Positions 1 to 8,012 of a stretch of 64,000 nucleotides of DNA are shown one piece after another. The stretch covers positions 19,894 through 83,893 of the forward strand of contig CALXML010000005.1 of the NCBI GenBank assembly GCA_944389465.1, in the 5' to 3' direction. The first letter of the stretch is position 1; each line of letters begins with the position of its first letter. Made by a program: the position numbers and the translations under genes. Under the pieces are notes generated by a model. The model had not been told where the DNA came from. It made no database searches and worked only from the letters and a program-made list of their open reading frames with translations. Source of the DNA: an uncultured Alphaproteobacteria bacterium. GTDB lineage: Bacteria; Pseudomonadota; Alphaproteobacteria; Rs-D84.

Positions 1-675
1 GCCATTGGTCGTGCTAATAAATTTGCATTGCGTTGGGTAAAAACATTAATGACCAGTTTTCCAACTGTTGATGGTGTGCCCGCAAATACACAAACGCGAA
101 TTGTGTATACTGGCCTGCCGGTGCGTCATGAATTTTTGGCTGCTGCCGGTGCGCCATTACCACAGGGTTCAAAGATATTGGTAACGGGTGGTTCACTGGG
201 GGCCCAGATTTTGGATGATGTTGTGCCCGCGGCCATAATAGGAATGAAAAATAAAAAGATATTTGTAACGCATCAAACGCGGCCTGAAAACGTGTCACGT
301 CTGCAGCGTTTATATGCAGATAATAAAATTCGTGCAAATGTTTTATCGTTTATACACGATATGGCCGGCACAATCGTTGATTCTGATTTGGTTATTGGGC
401 GCAGTGGTGCCAGCACCGTGATTGAATTAGAAACAATTGGCCGTGGTGCGATACTGGTGCCGTTAAATATAAACCCTGACCAAGCGGCAAATGCAAACAG
501 TTTTGCACGTCTGGGTGGCGGGTTTGCAGTACCACAGGAACAGTTTACACCAAAATGGTTGGCTGCAACCTTAACAGAATTGTTTGATAATCCATCGCGT
601 TTGGAAAAAATGGCCAAAAAAGCATTGGTAAAAAATAATGCGGTCCAAACAATTTGTGATGAAGTAATAAAATAA
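1..675 (+). CDS. murG: MurG, UDP-GlcNAc transferase of lipid II synthesis (5' end outside window)
   Basis: The frame is open from base 1, so the N-terminal half lies upstream. MurG adds GlcNAc from UDP-GlcNAc to lipid I on the inner face of the cytoplasmic membrane, giving lipid II for peptidoglycan. Seen: the GRAN segment at the window edge, a TGLPVR segment matching the family's tGnPvR, and the diagnostic GGSLGA loop near visible residues 63-68, followed by a GRSGAST segment and a PLNINPDQ.. nucleotide-sugar region typical of the C-terminal GT-B domain. The gene ends in TAA. The usual dcw neighbour murC does not follow; a secreted protein of unknown function does, so the cell-wall cluster is interrupted here. 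Confidence 0.93.
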   Translation, partial: AIGRANKFALRWVKTLMTSFPTVDGVPANTQTRIVYTGLPVRHEFLAAAGAPLPQGSKILVTGGSLGAQILDDVVPAAIIGMKNKKIFVTHQTRPENVSRLQRLYADNKIRANVLSFIHDMAGTIVDSDLVIGRSGASTVIELETIGRGAILVPLNINPDQAANANSFARLGGGFAVPQEQFTPKWLAATLTELFDNPSRLEKMAKKALVKNNAVQTICDEVIK

Positions 676-747
676 TGCAATAACGCATTTTTCTGCTTGC
701 GTGCGATTCGTCATTTGTTCTATGATGTATTCAGGAAGGAAAGGAAA

Positions 748-2217
748 ATGCGACAATTTGCAATCTCTGTAATATCGCTGTTTATTGCGTTGCCGGCGTT
801 TGCTGATGTGCGTTTGCCGGTGGTGAATTTGGCGGCGGGTGGCGTGTCTGCGCGTGCCGCTTTTGGGGAAGAGATTGTCCCCACAAAAACAACAACGGTG
901 AATCAGACAAAACCAATTGTTACTGTCGCAGAAAACAATCAAACAAAACCAAAGACAGAAAAATCCGAATCAAAAACTGTGGAACGCAGTGTTGCGTCAC
1001 GCAGTGCCGTACCACAAAAAACAGTTGCACCAAAATCAACTGATACCGGTGAACAAATTGTTGCTGCGGCGGATGTTCTGGTTCCCCATCGCCCCAGTTC
1101 TGATTTATGGGCGCGTGCAACAACGGGTGCGAATGTTGCATCTGATGTTGTACCATTACGGTTACCATCGCCAGATGAATTTTCAGTTATTCGTTCGGAT
1201 TATATGTTACCAGAAGAAAGTTTGAACACCACATCACGTGAAACACGCGTCGCGTCTGTTGAGCGTGCCGCGCCCGAACGTGTTGCTGCGGTGCAAACCG
1301 AACAATATCGGGCATCAGAACCATTGTCTGAATTGGATGCGCAAATTGCACGTTTGAATGAATTACAACGTCGTGCAGATGACAGTGTTAATATGGATTT
1401 TGCACGTGCTGATATTGATGCGCGTACAAATGTTGCCACACCACGCGCTGCCACGCGTAATGTTGTTGCACGCCCAACTGTGGCCAGAAATGTCGCGGCA
1501 AATTCCGAACCTGTTGTTGCATATGGTGCGGATGTTGAACAGAAAAATGATTCAGATATAACATTGTCGCGTATGGTTGTGCCAATGGATGATATGGCGG
1601 ATGATGTTGTTGTACGTGCGGTCCAGCGTGCGGAATCACCACGTATTGCATCTGTCAGAAATGATATGACAAAAATGACTCCCAGTGAACTGCGCAAGGC
1701 GTTCAGAAAAACATTCTTGTCAGAAAACAAGCATTTATCCACATTTCAAATTGATGACCGTTTTGATGTGGCCAGTGATATGACCGCGAACGCGGCCGGA
1801 TTTACATCGTCCCGCGATTTGTCAGAGGCCGGCGGTATCCGTCCATTGGAAATTAAAATAAAATTCCGTAATGCGGATTCTGCATTGTCGCGTGATAATT
1901 ATAATTTGTTAACGGAATATGCTGGAATCGTGTTAAGCAACCCAACGCGTGCGGTTCAGGTGTCAATCCCACAGGATGTAACAACCGATGACGATGAACG
2001 TAAATTGGCCGCGCGGCGTTTGGCAATCATAGAACAGGTTTTGCGCGATAACGGTATTTCAGAACAACGTATATTGCCCGTGTTGGCCCAGCGTGATGAT
2101 GATGCACTGGTACTGCGTATGATTTCATTGGACCAATATGAAACATTGACCAAGCAAAAGCGCGATATATTCGGCGATACGGTCAGTAAAAAAACTTACA
2201 GAAGTATGTCTTGGTAA
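748..2217 (+). CDS. Secreted low-complexity protein with OmpA-like C-terminus
   Basis: About 489 residues. I chose the ATG at 748 because a purine-rich AGGAAAGGAAA ribosome site lies just upstream and a clean signal peptide follows (basic start, hydrophobic core, cleavage after PAFA). Upstream in-frame starts would spoil that signal. Residues ~30-340 are low-complexity, rich in Val, Ala, Arg and Thr, with no recognised domain. The last ~120 residues (LEIKIKFRNADSAL.., then RRLAIIEQVLRDNGI) resemble the OmpA peptidoglycan-binding fold, in which a repeated 'add a residue to the name list of R..av...L...GI' helix is typical. Function is unknown; a periplasmic or envelope-anchoring role is inferred. 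Its last codons overlap the start of comF, suggesting coupled translation. Confidence 0.75.
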   Translation: MRQFAISVISLFIALPAFADVRLPVVNLAAGGVSARAAFGEEIVPTKTTTVNQTKPIVTVAENNQTKPKTEKSESKTVERSVASRSAVPQKTVAPKSTDTGEQIVAAADVLVPHRPSSDLWARATTGANVASDVVPLRLPSPDEFSVIRSDYMLPEESLNTTSRETRVASVERAAPERVAAVQTEQYRASEPLSELDAQIARLNELQRRADDSVNMDFARADIDARTNVATPRAATRNVVARPTVARNVAANSEPVVAYGADVEQKNDSDITLSRMVVPMDDMADDVVVRAVQRAESPRIASVRNDMTKMTPSELRKAFRKTFLSENKHLSTFQIDDRFDVASDMTANAAGFTSSRDLSEAGGIRPLEIKIKFRNADSALSRDNYNLLTEYAGIVLSNPTRAVQVSIPQDVTTDDDERKLAARRLAIIEQVLRDNGISEQRILPVLAQRDDDALVLRMISLDQYETLTKQKRDIFGDTVSKKTYRSMSW

Positions 2218-2969
2218 AGATAAATATAAATCGCGCGACAAATATAATTTCATCTGTCGCGCGTTTTTCAATAGAATTGTTATTTCCATCAGCGTGCCCG
2301 TTATGTGGTGCGCCTGTTTCAACCGATGGTGAATTATGTGCAGATTGCTGGAACGCATTTGATTGGATTGGTTCGCCACGTTGTGAACGGTGTGGATACC
2401 CGTTCCCAGCCAATTTAGATTTAGGACCACATCCATTATGTCCAAATTGTGCCGCGGGTGAATGTGTTCTGGATTTAGTTCGTTGTGCATGCGCATATGA
2501 TGCGGCGTCACGCAGTGCGGTATTACCATTCAAACATTCGGGACGTATACATAATGCAAATTTTATGTCACGTGCAATGATATGGGCACTGCGCGATACT
2601 GATATCAGTCCGGATGTGATTATGCCTGTACCTTTGGCGTGGCGGCGTTTGTTTCATCGTGGATATAATCAGGCGACTTTATTGGCGCGTCCAATTGCAA
2701 ATGCGTTTGGTGTTCCAATGGATGTGGCCAGTGTTCGCCGTGCATATCGTCCTGATATGGGGCATAAAAATGCAACCCAGCGCGCTGAAAATATTCATGG
2801 CGTGTTTACTGTCAAGCATCCTGATAAAATTGCGGGACGTAAAATATTGTTGGTTGATGATGTTATGACAACGGGCGCGACGTTCAAGGAATTGGGGCGG
2901 GTTTTAAAACGTTCGGGCGCATCCGCGGTATACGGTGTGACATTTTGTCGTGTTGTGCGCGCGATATAG
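2211..2969 (+). CDS. comF: ComF-family phosphoribosyltransferase-like protein
   Basis: 252 residues. ComF proteins have an N-terminal zinc ribbon and a C-terminal PRTase-like domain, and are needed for natural DNA uptake in competent bacteria, although many carriers are not known to be competent. Seen: CPLCGAPV..C..C near residue 25, a second CERCGYPFP..CPNC pair near residue 60, and the PRTase signature LLVDDVMTTGATF near residue 215. No ATG fits, so translation probably starts at TTG 2211, overlapping the previous gene's stop by 7 bases. A comEC gene lies at 23-25 kb, consistent with a DNA-uptake route. Stop is TAG. Confidence 0.9.
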   Translation: MVKININRATNIISSVARFSIELLFPSACPLCGAPVSTDGELCADCWNAFDWIGSPRCERCGYPFPANLDLGPHPLCPNCAAGECVLDLVRCACAYDAASRSAVLPFKHSGRIHNANFMSRAMIWALRDTDISPDVIMPVPLAWRRLFHRGYNQATLLARPIANAFGVPMDVASVRRAYRPDMGHKNATQRAENIHGVFTVKHPDKIAGRKILLVDDVMTTGATFKELGRVLKRSGASAVYGVTFCRVVRAI

Positions 2970-2973
2970 TATA

Positions 2974-3381
2974 TTATTGAATATTTTGATTTCGTAAATT
3001 TAGGAAAGTTTTCAGCATATGTCGCGATTGGCATTCGTATTCCTGTTGAATTAATTTCAGCGAACACAGGCTTATTAATGTTTCCAGTTTATCTGCCAAT
3101 GAAATACTTTTTGTGCGTTTGGAACGTTTGCTTTGTTTTTGTATATTAACCGCCGGCTTTATTGCATATGCGACAAATTCTGTATCAATGTATAATTCTT
3201 ATGCAACATAACTGTTTTTATTATCGGAATGAGAATAATAACTGTACAGTTCAACATATGTTGTGGCGTCGTCACCATCTGGGATTTCAAAAGAATATAT
3301 AGATGCCAATTTGCTGTTTTGAACAGAAATAAAACTGCGCGGTATAATGCCAGATAACAAAAGAAATAATTTATCGTCCAT
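2974..3381 (-). pseudogene. Unknown gene interrupted by a single in-frame TAA
   Basis: Reading the minus strand from ATG 3381, 60 codons are open (MDDKLFLLLSGI... to NKNSYVA), then a TAA at 3199-3201, then 74 more open codons in the same frame (ELYIDTEFVAYAIKPAV...) to TAA at 2974. Total would be about 135 residues. The second half includes a basic stretch KQSKRSKRTKS and a Leu-rich helix. No family recognised. A single nonsense change in an otherwise open frame suggests recent decay; a sequencing error or stop readthrough are alternatives. It is convergent with comF and divergent from valS, and nothing else accounts for this 480-base gap. Confidence 0.5.
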
Positions 3382-3514
3382 AACAGTTGGTCTTTATTTA
3401 TTTTTTACACAATAACACAAAATGCCGTTTTGTCAAATATAATATAACAATGCCTTGAATTTTATTTTTTATCTGGTACGATTTGCAGGGTATCAGATTT
3501 ATGGGATAAAACAT

Positions 3515-5926
3515 ATGAAAATAGAATTGGGTAAAAACGTAAACACGCGTGAAATGGAATCCAAGATTCAGGAATTTTGGGATTCAAATAATTTTTGGGA
3601 TAATAATGTAAATTCAGACCGGCCTGCTTTTTGTGTAATGATGCCGCCACCAAACGTGACCGGTAATTTGCATATGGGCCACGCGTTGGACAATGTTTTA
3701 ACGGACATAATTTGCCGGTATAAACGTATGTGCGGATATGATGTTTTGTGGCAACCGGGGACTGACCATGCATCTATTGCGACCCAGTTATTGGTTGAAC
3801 GTGATTTGTCCAAACGTGGTATTAACCCACGCAGTTTGACCAAGGATGAATTATTAAAAATCGCATGGGAATGGAAGGCTGACAAGGGTGGCCAAATTGT
3901 TCGTCAGTTACATACATTGGGCGTAACACCTGTATGGTCACGTGAACGTTTTACCATGGACGATGGTTTGTCCCACGCGGTTACAAAATTATTTGTAAAA
4001 ATGTATAACGCGGGCATTATATACCGTGCCAAACGTTTGGTAAACTGGTGTCCTAAACAGCAAACGTCCGTTTCGGATTTAGAGGTTGAAACCCGCGAAG
4101 AACACGGCAAGTTTTATTATTTTAATTATCCATTGGTTGGCGGTGGTGAAATTGAAATTGCGACCACACGTCCAGAAACTCTGTTTGGTGACCAAGCAAT
4201 CGCCGTTCACCCAGAAAACGAAAAATTAAAGCATTTAATTGGGCGTCGTGCGATTATTCCATTAACTAATATTGAAATTCCAATTATTGGTGATGAACAT
4301 GCCGACCCAGACAAGGGCACAGGCGCGGTAAAAATCACACCTGCACACGATTTTGATGACTGGGAGGTTGGTGTCCGTCATAATTTAACACCGGTAAATA
4401 TTTTAACGCCGGACGCAAAATTGAATGACAATCCTGTTGTGCCGGAAAAATATCGTGGTATGGACAGATTTGCCGCACGTGACGCGGTTGTTGCAGATAT
4501 TGATGCGGCGGGCCTGTTGGTAAAAATAGAAGACAAGGTTATCCCAACACCGTATTCCGAACGTGGCGGTGTGGTTGTTGAACCTTATTTAACAGACCAA
4601 TGGTTTGTGGATACATCAAAACTGGCACCTGATGCAATCCGTGTTGTGGAAGATGGCCTGATTAAATTTATGCCGGAACATCGTTATAACCTGTATATGT
4701 CATGGATGCGTGACATTCGTCAATGGCCAATATCGCGCCAGTTATGGTGGGGACATCGCATTCCCGCATGGTATGATGCGGACGGCAATGTATACGTTGC
4801 AGAAAACGAAGCGGACGCCGTTAAACAATCCGGCGGCCGTGAATTAACACGTGATAATGATGTGCTGGATACATGGTTTTCTTCTGCGCTGTGGCCATTT
4901 TCAACATTGGGTTGGCCAAATGAAACACCCGAATTGAAAAGATATTATCCAACAGATTTATTATACACTGGTGCAGATATTATATTTTTCTGGGTTGCGC
5001 GTATGATAATGATGGGGATGTACGTAATGGGCGATGTTCCATTCAGAACTGTTAATTTCCATGGTCTGGTGCGTGACGCACGTGGCCAAAAAATGTCCAA
5101 GACCAAGGGCAACGGCACAGACCCATTAACAACTGTTGAAAAATTTGGTGCAGACGCACTGCGTTATTGGGTTGCAACCGCACCAATTGGAACAGACCTG
5201 CGTTACAGTGATGACGAGGTTAAGCGTGGTTCAAAACTGTTAACCAAATTGTGGAACGCGGCAAAATACGTGTTGATGAACCTGAACGATTTTGAACCAG
5301 ATTCTGCCCCGCATATTGCAACAGAAAATCGGTTCATAGAAGACCGTTGGGTTTTATCCGAATTAAATAAAACAATTGCCACTGTGCGTCGCCATTTGGA
5401 TAAATACGATAATTATAATTCACGTGCCGCCATTGACACATTCTTTTATGAAGTGTTCTGTGACCAATATCTGGAATTTATCAAGGACAGATTCTGGTCA
5501 CCTGAAAAATACAGCACTGAATCCAAATTGTCTGCACAATGGACTTTGTTTGAAGTATTGCGTGCGGTAATTGGTTTATACGCGCCATTTATTCCATTCC
5601 AAACAGAAGAATTATGGCAAAAAATTTATAAACCGTACGAATCCGGCGAAACATTACACCTGACCGCATATCCAGATGTGGATGCGGCACGTGATACAGA
5701 TGTTTCACAAATGCAAATTGCACTGGATATATTAAAGACTGTGCGTGGTCTGCGCACAGAACGCAAGGTTGGCAATGGTGCAAAACTGGAAACATTAACA
5801 ATTCCGTCTGATACACCGGAAACTTTGCACGGTGTGATAAAATCAGCAGCGCGTGCAAATAAAATCGTTTTGGGCGACGATATTGATTTTGTCGTTGCCG
5901 CACAACCAGTACATCAGGGGGAATAA
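3515..5926 (+). CDS. valS: Valyl-tRNA synthetase (short form)
   Basis: 803 residues from ATG 3515; an in-frame start at 3455 would add 20 residues that do not look like the family. The enzyme attaches valine to tRNA-Val in the cytosol. Seen: class I signature PPPNVTGNLHMGHA with HMGH at 53-56, the editing-domain motif TTRPETLFGD near 215, and KMSKTKGN at 526-533. The protein ends soon after the anticodon-binding domain (LRTERKVG...), so the C-terminal coiled-coil arm present in E. coli ValS (951 residues) is absent. The gene abuts the thioesterase gene (stop TAA directly followed by ATG), implying one operon. Confidence 0.95.
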   Translation: MKIELGKNVNTREMESKIQEFWDSNNFWDNNVNSDRPAFCVMMPPPNVTGNLHMGHALDNVLTDIICRYKRMCGYDVLWQPGTDHASIATQLLVERDLSKRGINPRSLTKDELLKIAWEWKADKGGQIVRQLHTLGVTPVWSRERFTMDDGLSHAVTKLFVKMYNAGIIYRAKRLVNWCPKQQTSVSDLEVETREEHGKFYYFNYPLVGGGEIEIATTRPETLFGDQAIAVHPENEKLKHLIGRRAIIPLTNIEIPIIGDEHADPDKGTGAVKITPAHDFDDWEVGVRHNLTPVNILTPDAKLNDNPVVPEKYRGMDRFAARDAVVADIDAAGLLVKIEDKVIPTPYSERGGVVVEPYLTDQWFVDTSKLAPDAIRVVEDGLIKFMPEHRYNLYMSWMRDIRQWPISRQLWWGHRIPAWYDADGNVYVAENEADAVKQSGGRELTRDNDVLDTWFSSALWPFSTLGWPNETPELKRYYPTDLLYTGADIIFFWVARMIMMGMYVMGDVPFRTVNFHGLVRDARGQKMSKTKGNGTDPLTTVEKFGADALRYWVATAPIGTDLRYSDDEVKRGSKLLTKLWNAAKYVLMNLNDFEPDSAPHIATENRFIEDRWVLSELNKTIATVRRHLDKYDNYNSRAAIDTFFYEVFCDQYLEFIKDRFWSPEKYSTESKLSAQWTLFEVLRAVIGLYAPFIPFQTEELWQKIYKPYESGETLHLTAYPDVDAARDTDVSQMQIALDILKTVRGLRTERKVGNGAKLETLTIPSDTPETLHGVIKSAARANKIVLGDDIDFVVAAQPVHQGE

Positions 5927-6655
5927 ATGACCGAAAAATTGGTTGAAAAGCGTGTTTTACAGGCGTATCAATGCGACCGCTATGGTTATGTTCGCCCGTT
6001 GATTTTAATGAATGAATTACAGGGTGTTGCCGACACGCACGCGGAACGTTTGGGCTGTGGCCGTACATATTTGTTGGAACATAATATGGCGTGGGTGGTG
6101 ACACACTATCTGGTGGATATTGTGGAAATCCCGCGCGAGGGTGAAGAGTTATCTTTTATCACATGGCCATCTGCACATGATATGTTGCGTGCAACCCGTG
6201 ATTTTGAAGTTCGCGGTTCAGATAATCGTTTACTGGTGCGTGCCACATCACAATGGATTTTGATTGATATGACGCGCCGTCGGCCATTAAAATTGGATGA
6301 AAATCTGCTACATTGGGATATTATTCCACAACGCGCATGGGATGTGCCATTTGAAAAGTTTCCAGATTTTACATCAACCAAAACACATACTATGAAATGC
6401 CGCTTTGATGATATTGATGTAAACCAGCATATTAACAATGCGGTATATGCGGTATGGGCAACGGAAAGTGTTGGATATGTATATCGCAATCAACATAAAT
6501 TAAAACGTATTGAATTAAATTTCAAAAAAGAAATCAGTCCGGACACGCCTGAAATTGCGGTTGATGTCGCAATTGATGGATTGATAACCCGCCATAAAAT
6601 AAAAACGGGCGACACTGTGCATGCGGATGTTGTGTGTACGTGGGATGAATTGTAA
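5927..6655 (+). CDS. Acyl-ACP thioesterase
   Basis: 242 residues. Acyl-ACP thioesterases (FatA/FatB-like bacterial branch) hydrolyse acyl-ACP and release free fatty acids. Seen: double hot-dog architecture; the first half carries YQCDRYGYVRP and an AERLGCGR segment, the second half the diagnostic DIDVNQHINNAVY motif (D-x-N-x-H-x-N-N) near residue 165, which holds catalytic Asn and His in the plant enzymes. Length fits the bacterial family. The start follows the valS stop with no gap, so it is probably translated from the same message. A strong terminator follows. Confidence 0.88.
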   Translation: MTEKLVEKRVLQAYQCDRYGYVRPLILMNELQGVADTHAERLGCGRTYLLEHNMAWVVTHYLVDIVEIPREGEELSFITWPSAHDMLRATRDFEVRGSDNRLLVRATSQWILIDMTRRRPLKLDENLLHWDIIPQRAWDVPFEKFPDFTSTKTHTMKCRFDDIDVNQHINNAVYAVWATESVGYVYRNQHKLKRIELNFKKEISPDTPEIAVDVAIDGLITRHKIKTGDTVHADVVCTWDEL

Positions 6656-6659
6656 TATG

Positions 6660-6686
6660 AATGCCCGTGTTGCGGGCATTTTTTTA
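6660..6686 (+). terminator. Rho-independent terminator after valS operon
   Basis: Eight-base-pair stem AATGCCCG/CGGGCATT with a short loop and a run of seven T. It closes the valS-thioesterase operon and touches the stop codon of the convergent XRE gene. Confidence 0.85.
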
Positions 6687-6908
6687 TTTCTTGCACCGAC
6701 GTGCAAACATCATAATAAACCCGTAATAAAACAGTTTTTCCAATATGTGCGCTGGTATTAATTGTTTACCACATTCATACCGTGCCAATTGTTTTTGTTC
6801 AATACCAAACATTTTTGCAGCATCATAACGTTTTAATTTTGCACTGCGCCGTGCACCACGTAATAAACGTGCAAAATATGCATTGTCCGCCAATATAGTT
6901 GCAGGCAT
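6684..6908 (-). CDS. Small XRE-family HTH regulator (copy A)
   Basis: 74 residues. A Cro/C1-type helix-turn-helix is visible: FARLLRGARRSAKL then DAAKMFGIEQKQLARYECGK, the usual scaffold-and-recognition helix pair. No other domain; a short basic tail ARRCKK follows. A perfect AGGAGG ribosome site lies 6 bases before ATG 6908. Upstream sits a structured RNA ending in a terminator, so expression probably depends on readthrough of that terminator. A near-identical but frameshifted copy, with the same leader, is at 19369-19536. No partner toxin or target gene is adjacent, so its regulon is unknown. Confidence 0.75.
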   Translation of the reverse strand: MPATILADNAYFARLLRGARRSAKLKRYDAAKMFGIEQKQLARYECGKQLIPAHILEKLFYYGFIMMFARRCKK

Positions 6909-6930
6909 TTAATCCTCCTTTTTTTTGTTT

Positions 6931-7084
6931 AATAAAAACACCGCCGTGATGAAGGGCGGTTGGAGGTTAAGAACTATCATATAAGTAGTGTCGTTTATTT
7001 AAATATATCACGACCCTCCAACCATTGTTGGAGTTCGGGTTATATGAGAGGTTCTTACACCCCGCACTGGTAATCAACCAATGC
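6931..7084 (-). ncRNA. Structured leader RNA with terminator, copy A
   Basis: Minus-strand RNA of about 150 nt. In 5' to 3' order: hairpin ATTGGT/ACCAGT (7082-7066), long stem 7057-7051 and 7047-7041 with 6983-6977 and 6974-6968, enclosed hairpin CTCCAAC/GTTGGAG (7033-7027 with 7022-7016), enclosed stem 7014-7010 with 6994-6990, then terminator ACCGCC/GGCGGT (6960-6940) and a U run. The segment 7023-7015 (GGTTGGAGG) can also pair perfectly with 6966-6958 (CCTCCAACC), whose end overlaps the terminator stem, giving a possible switch. Copy B keeps every stem, with compensatory changes. I do not recognise the family; riboswitch-like attenuator or small RNA are both possible. Confidence 0.65.
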
Positions 7085-7090
7085 CCATTG

Positions 7091-7118
7091 ATTATAACAT
7101 ACATACACCAAATTGCAA
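7091..7118 (-). promoter_or_regulatory. Promoter of leader RNA copy A
   Basis: TTGCAA at 7118-7113, 16-base spacer, TATAAT at 7096-7091 on the minus strand. The predicted first base falls at about 7084, exactly where the first conserved hairpin of the RNA begins. Confidence 0.6.
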
Positions 7119-7123
7119 ATGGA

Positions 7124-7228
7124 AACCACCTCGGCACTTACGTGCCACCCCTCCGCAGAGGGGAACTTATTCCGCGACAGTATGTGGTCAGTTTCCCTTC
7201 ATTAGAGGGGGCGCAGGACGGGGTGGTT
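7124..7228. repeat. Palindromic MITE-like element with nested hairpins
   Basis: Outer arms AACCACC (7124-7130) and GGTGGTT (7222-7228) enclose smaller hairpins: GCAC/GTGC, CCCTC/GAGGG and CCCT/AGGG. The arrangement resembles the short palindromic intergenic elements built on CCCCTC...GAGGGG arms seen in many bacterial genomes. It lies between the leader RNA and the CATTGCGAGC repeat and carries no gene. Confidence 0.55.
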
Positions 7229-7261
7229 AGAGAGGTCAATATTATATATGTATCTGCCCAC

Positions 7262-7300
7262 CTTGTCATTGCGAGCCACGTTAGTGGCGCGGCAATCCAG
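7262..7300. repeat. CATTGCGAGC...GCAATCCAG palindromic repeat
   Basis: CTTGTCATTGCGA, an inner hairpin GCCAC/GTGGC with a GTTA loop, then CGGCAATCCAG. Two further copies at 19096 and 19212 share the outer parts but have different, still self-complementary inner arms. A hairpin CCGCGT/ACGCGG follows at 7314-7329. Confidence 0.75.
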
Positions 7301-7343
7301 TAAATAAAAAAGTTCCGCGTAAATACGCGGACGCGTGGCAACA

Positions 7344-7370
7344 AAAAAATCGCCAATCGGCGATTTTTTA
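7344..7370 (-). terminator. Terminator overlapping rpmH stop
   Basis: AAAAAATCGCC/GGCGATTTTTT hairpin with a four-base loop; the rpmH stop codon (7368-7370) lies inside its 5' arm on the minus strand. Confidence 0.85.
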
Positions 7371-7520
7371 GTTTGCTGCATTAACAGCCAATCTTTTACG
7401 ACCCGCTGCGCGACGACGATTTAACACTGCGCGTCCGCCCTTGGTCGCCATCCGTTCACGAAAGCCGTGTGTGCGCACGCGGCGTGTTTTGGATGGTTGA
7501 TATGTACGTTTTGTTGCCAT
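7368..7520 (-). CDS. rpmH: Ribosomal protein L34
   Basis: 50 residues, very basic: [20 protein letters not shown], then [15 protein letters not shown] and a KRL.. tail, the classic L34 pattern. L34 is a small protein of the large ribosomal subunit. AAAGGA ribosome site 7 bases before the ATG. In many bacteria rpmH is followed by rnpA and yidC; here the gene ends in a terminator and yidC is 31 kb away, so the usual cluster is split. Confidence 0.97.
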   Translation of the reverse strand: MATKRTYQPSKTRRVRTHGFRERMATKGGRAVLNRRRAAGRKRLAVNAAN

Positions 7521-7576
7521 AATAAAATCCTTTTGTGCCCCTATTTAATCACAGGTTTTGTAAAAACGCAACCTTT

Positions 7577-7672
7577 TTATTTAGATTTTATCAATCCTGT
7601 CTTTTTTAACGCTTCCAGTGTCAGGTAATACACAAACAACGCTGCAAATAATCGCCAAAATGGTAAAAACAT
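7577..7672 (-). CDS. Possible 31-residue membrane peptide
   Basis: Starts MFLPFWRLFAALFVYYLTL and ends in a basic tail KKTGLIKSK before TAA. One hydrophobic segment spans residues 2-20. It lies 16 bases after the 67-residue gene and before rpmH, all on the minus strand. No family recognised, and the ribosome site is weak; it could be chance. Confidence 0.35.
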   Translation of the reverse strand: MFLPFWRLFAALFVYYLTLEALKKTGLIKSK

Positions 7673-7688
7673 TTGTTGCCCCTGTATT

Positions 7689-7892
7689 TTATCTGGTCCG
7701 ACCAGTGCGACCACGTTTGCACAACTGTGTTTTTATTCTTTCATGCATTTTCGCCATATTAATCAAGGCATCCAAATTGCATTTCATTATTGTCAGTTCC
7801 GCACGCGTTATAAAATCGCGCTTGTCACAATTAATTAACATCAAATCTACTTCACGATGTGTTTCGTATAAAACTTCTTTAAACATACTCAT
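7689..7892 (-). CDS. Hypothetical 67-residue protein
   Basis: MSMFKEVLYETHREVDLML.. then RDFITRAELTIMKCNLDALI and a basic tail KRGRTGRTR. Predicted mostly helical, no recognised domain. The start is preceded by an A/T-rich stretch without a strong ribosome site. It lies divergent from gyrA, about 120 bases away, and may head a small minus-strand operon ending in rpmH. Confidence 0.5.
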   Translation of the reverse strand: MSMFKEVLYETHREVDLMLINCDKRDFITRAELTIMKCNLDALINMAKMHERIKTQLCKRGRTGRTR

Positions 7893-7952
7893 AGTATTAT
7901 ACAGATTACCACAAAGTTAAAATTTGTCAATATGTTTTTTGGGGTTTATTTC

Positions 7953-7982
7953 TTGACCAAAAGTTAAAAAATTTGCTATTCT
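7953..7982 (+). promoter_or_regulatory. gyrA promoter
   Basis: TTGACC at 7953-7958, 18-base spacer, TATTCT at 7977-7982; gyrA starts 31 bases further on. Confidence 0.5.
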
Positions 7983-8012
7983 TTATTTGTTGAAAGCAAG
8001 GGAAATCCAAGT

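Noticed and set aside
1200..1742. 180-codon minus-strand frame opposite the OmpA-like protein
   Set aside because: Antisense of a low-complexity coding region; no start signal and no recognisable domain.
6684..7084. Type II toxin-antitoxin pair around the small XRE gene
   Set aside because: No second small gene is adjacent in either copy; the neighbour is a structured RNA, not a toxin.
7025..7303. 92-codon plus-strand frame over the repeats near rpmH
   Set aside because: It runs through the leader RNA, the palindromic element and the CATTGCGAGC repeat; no ribosome site and no protein-like composition.
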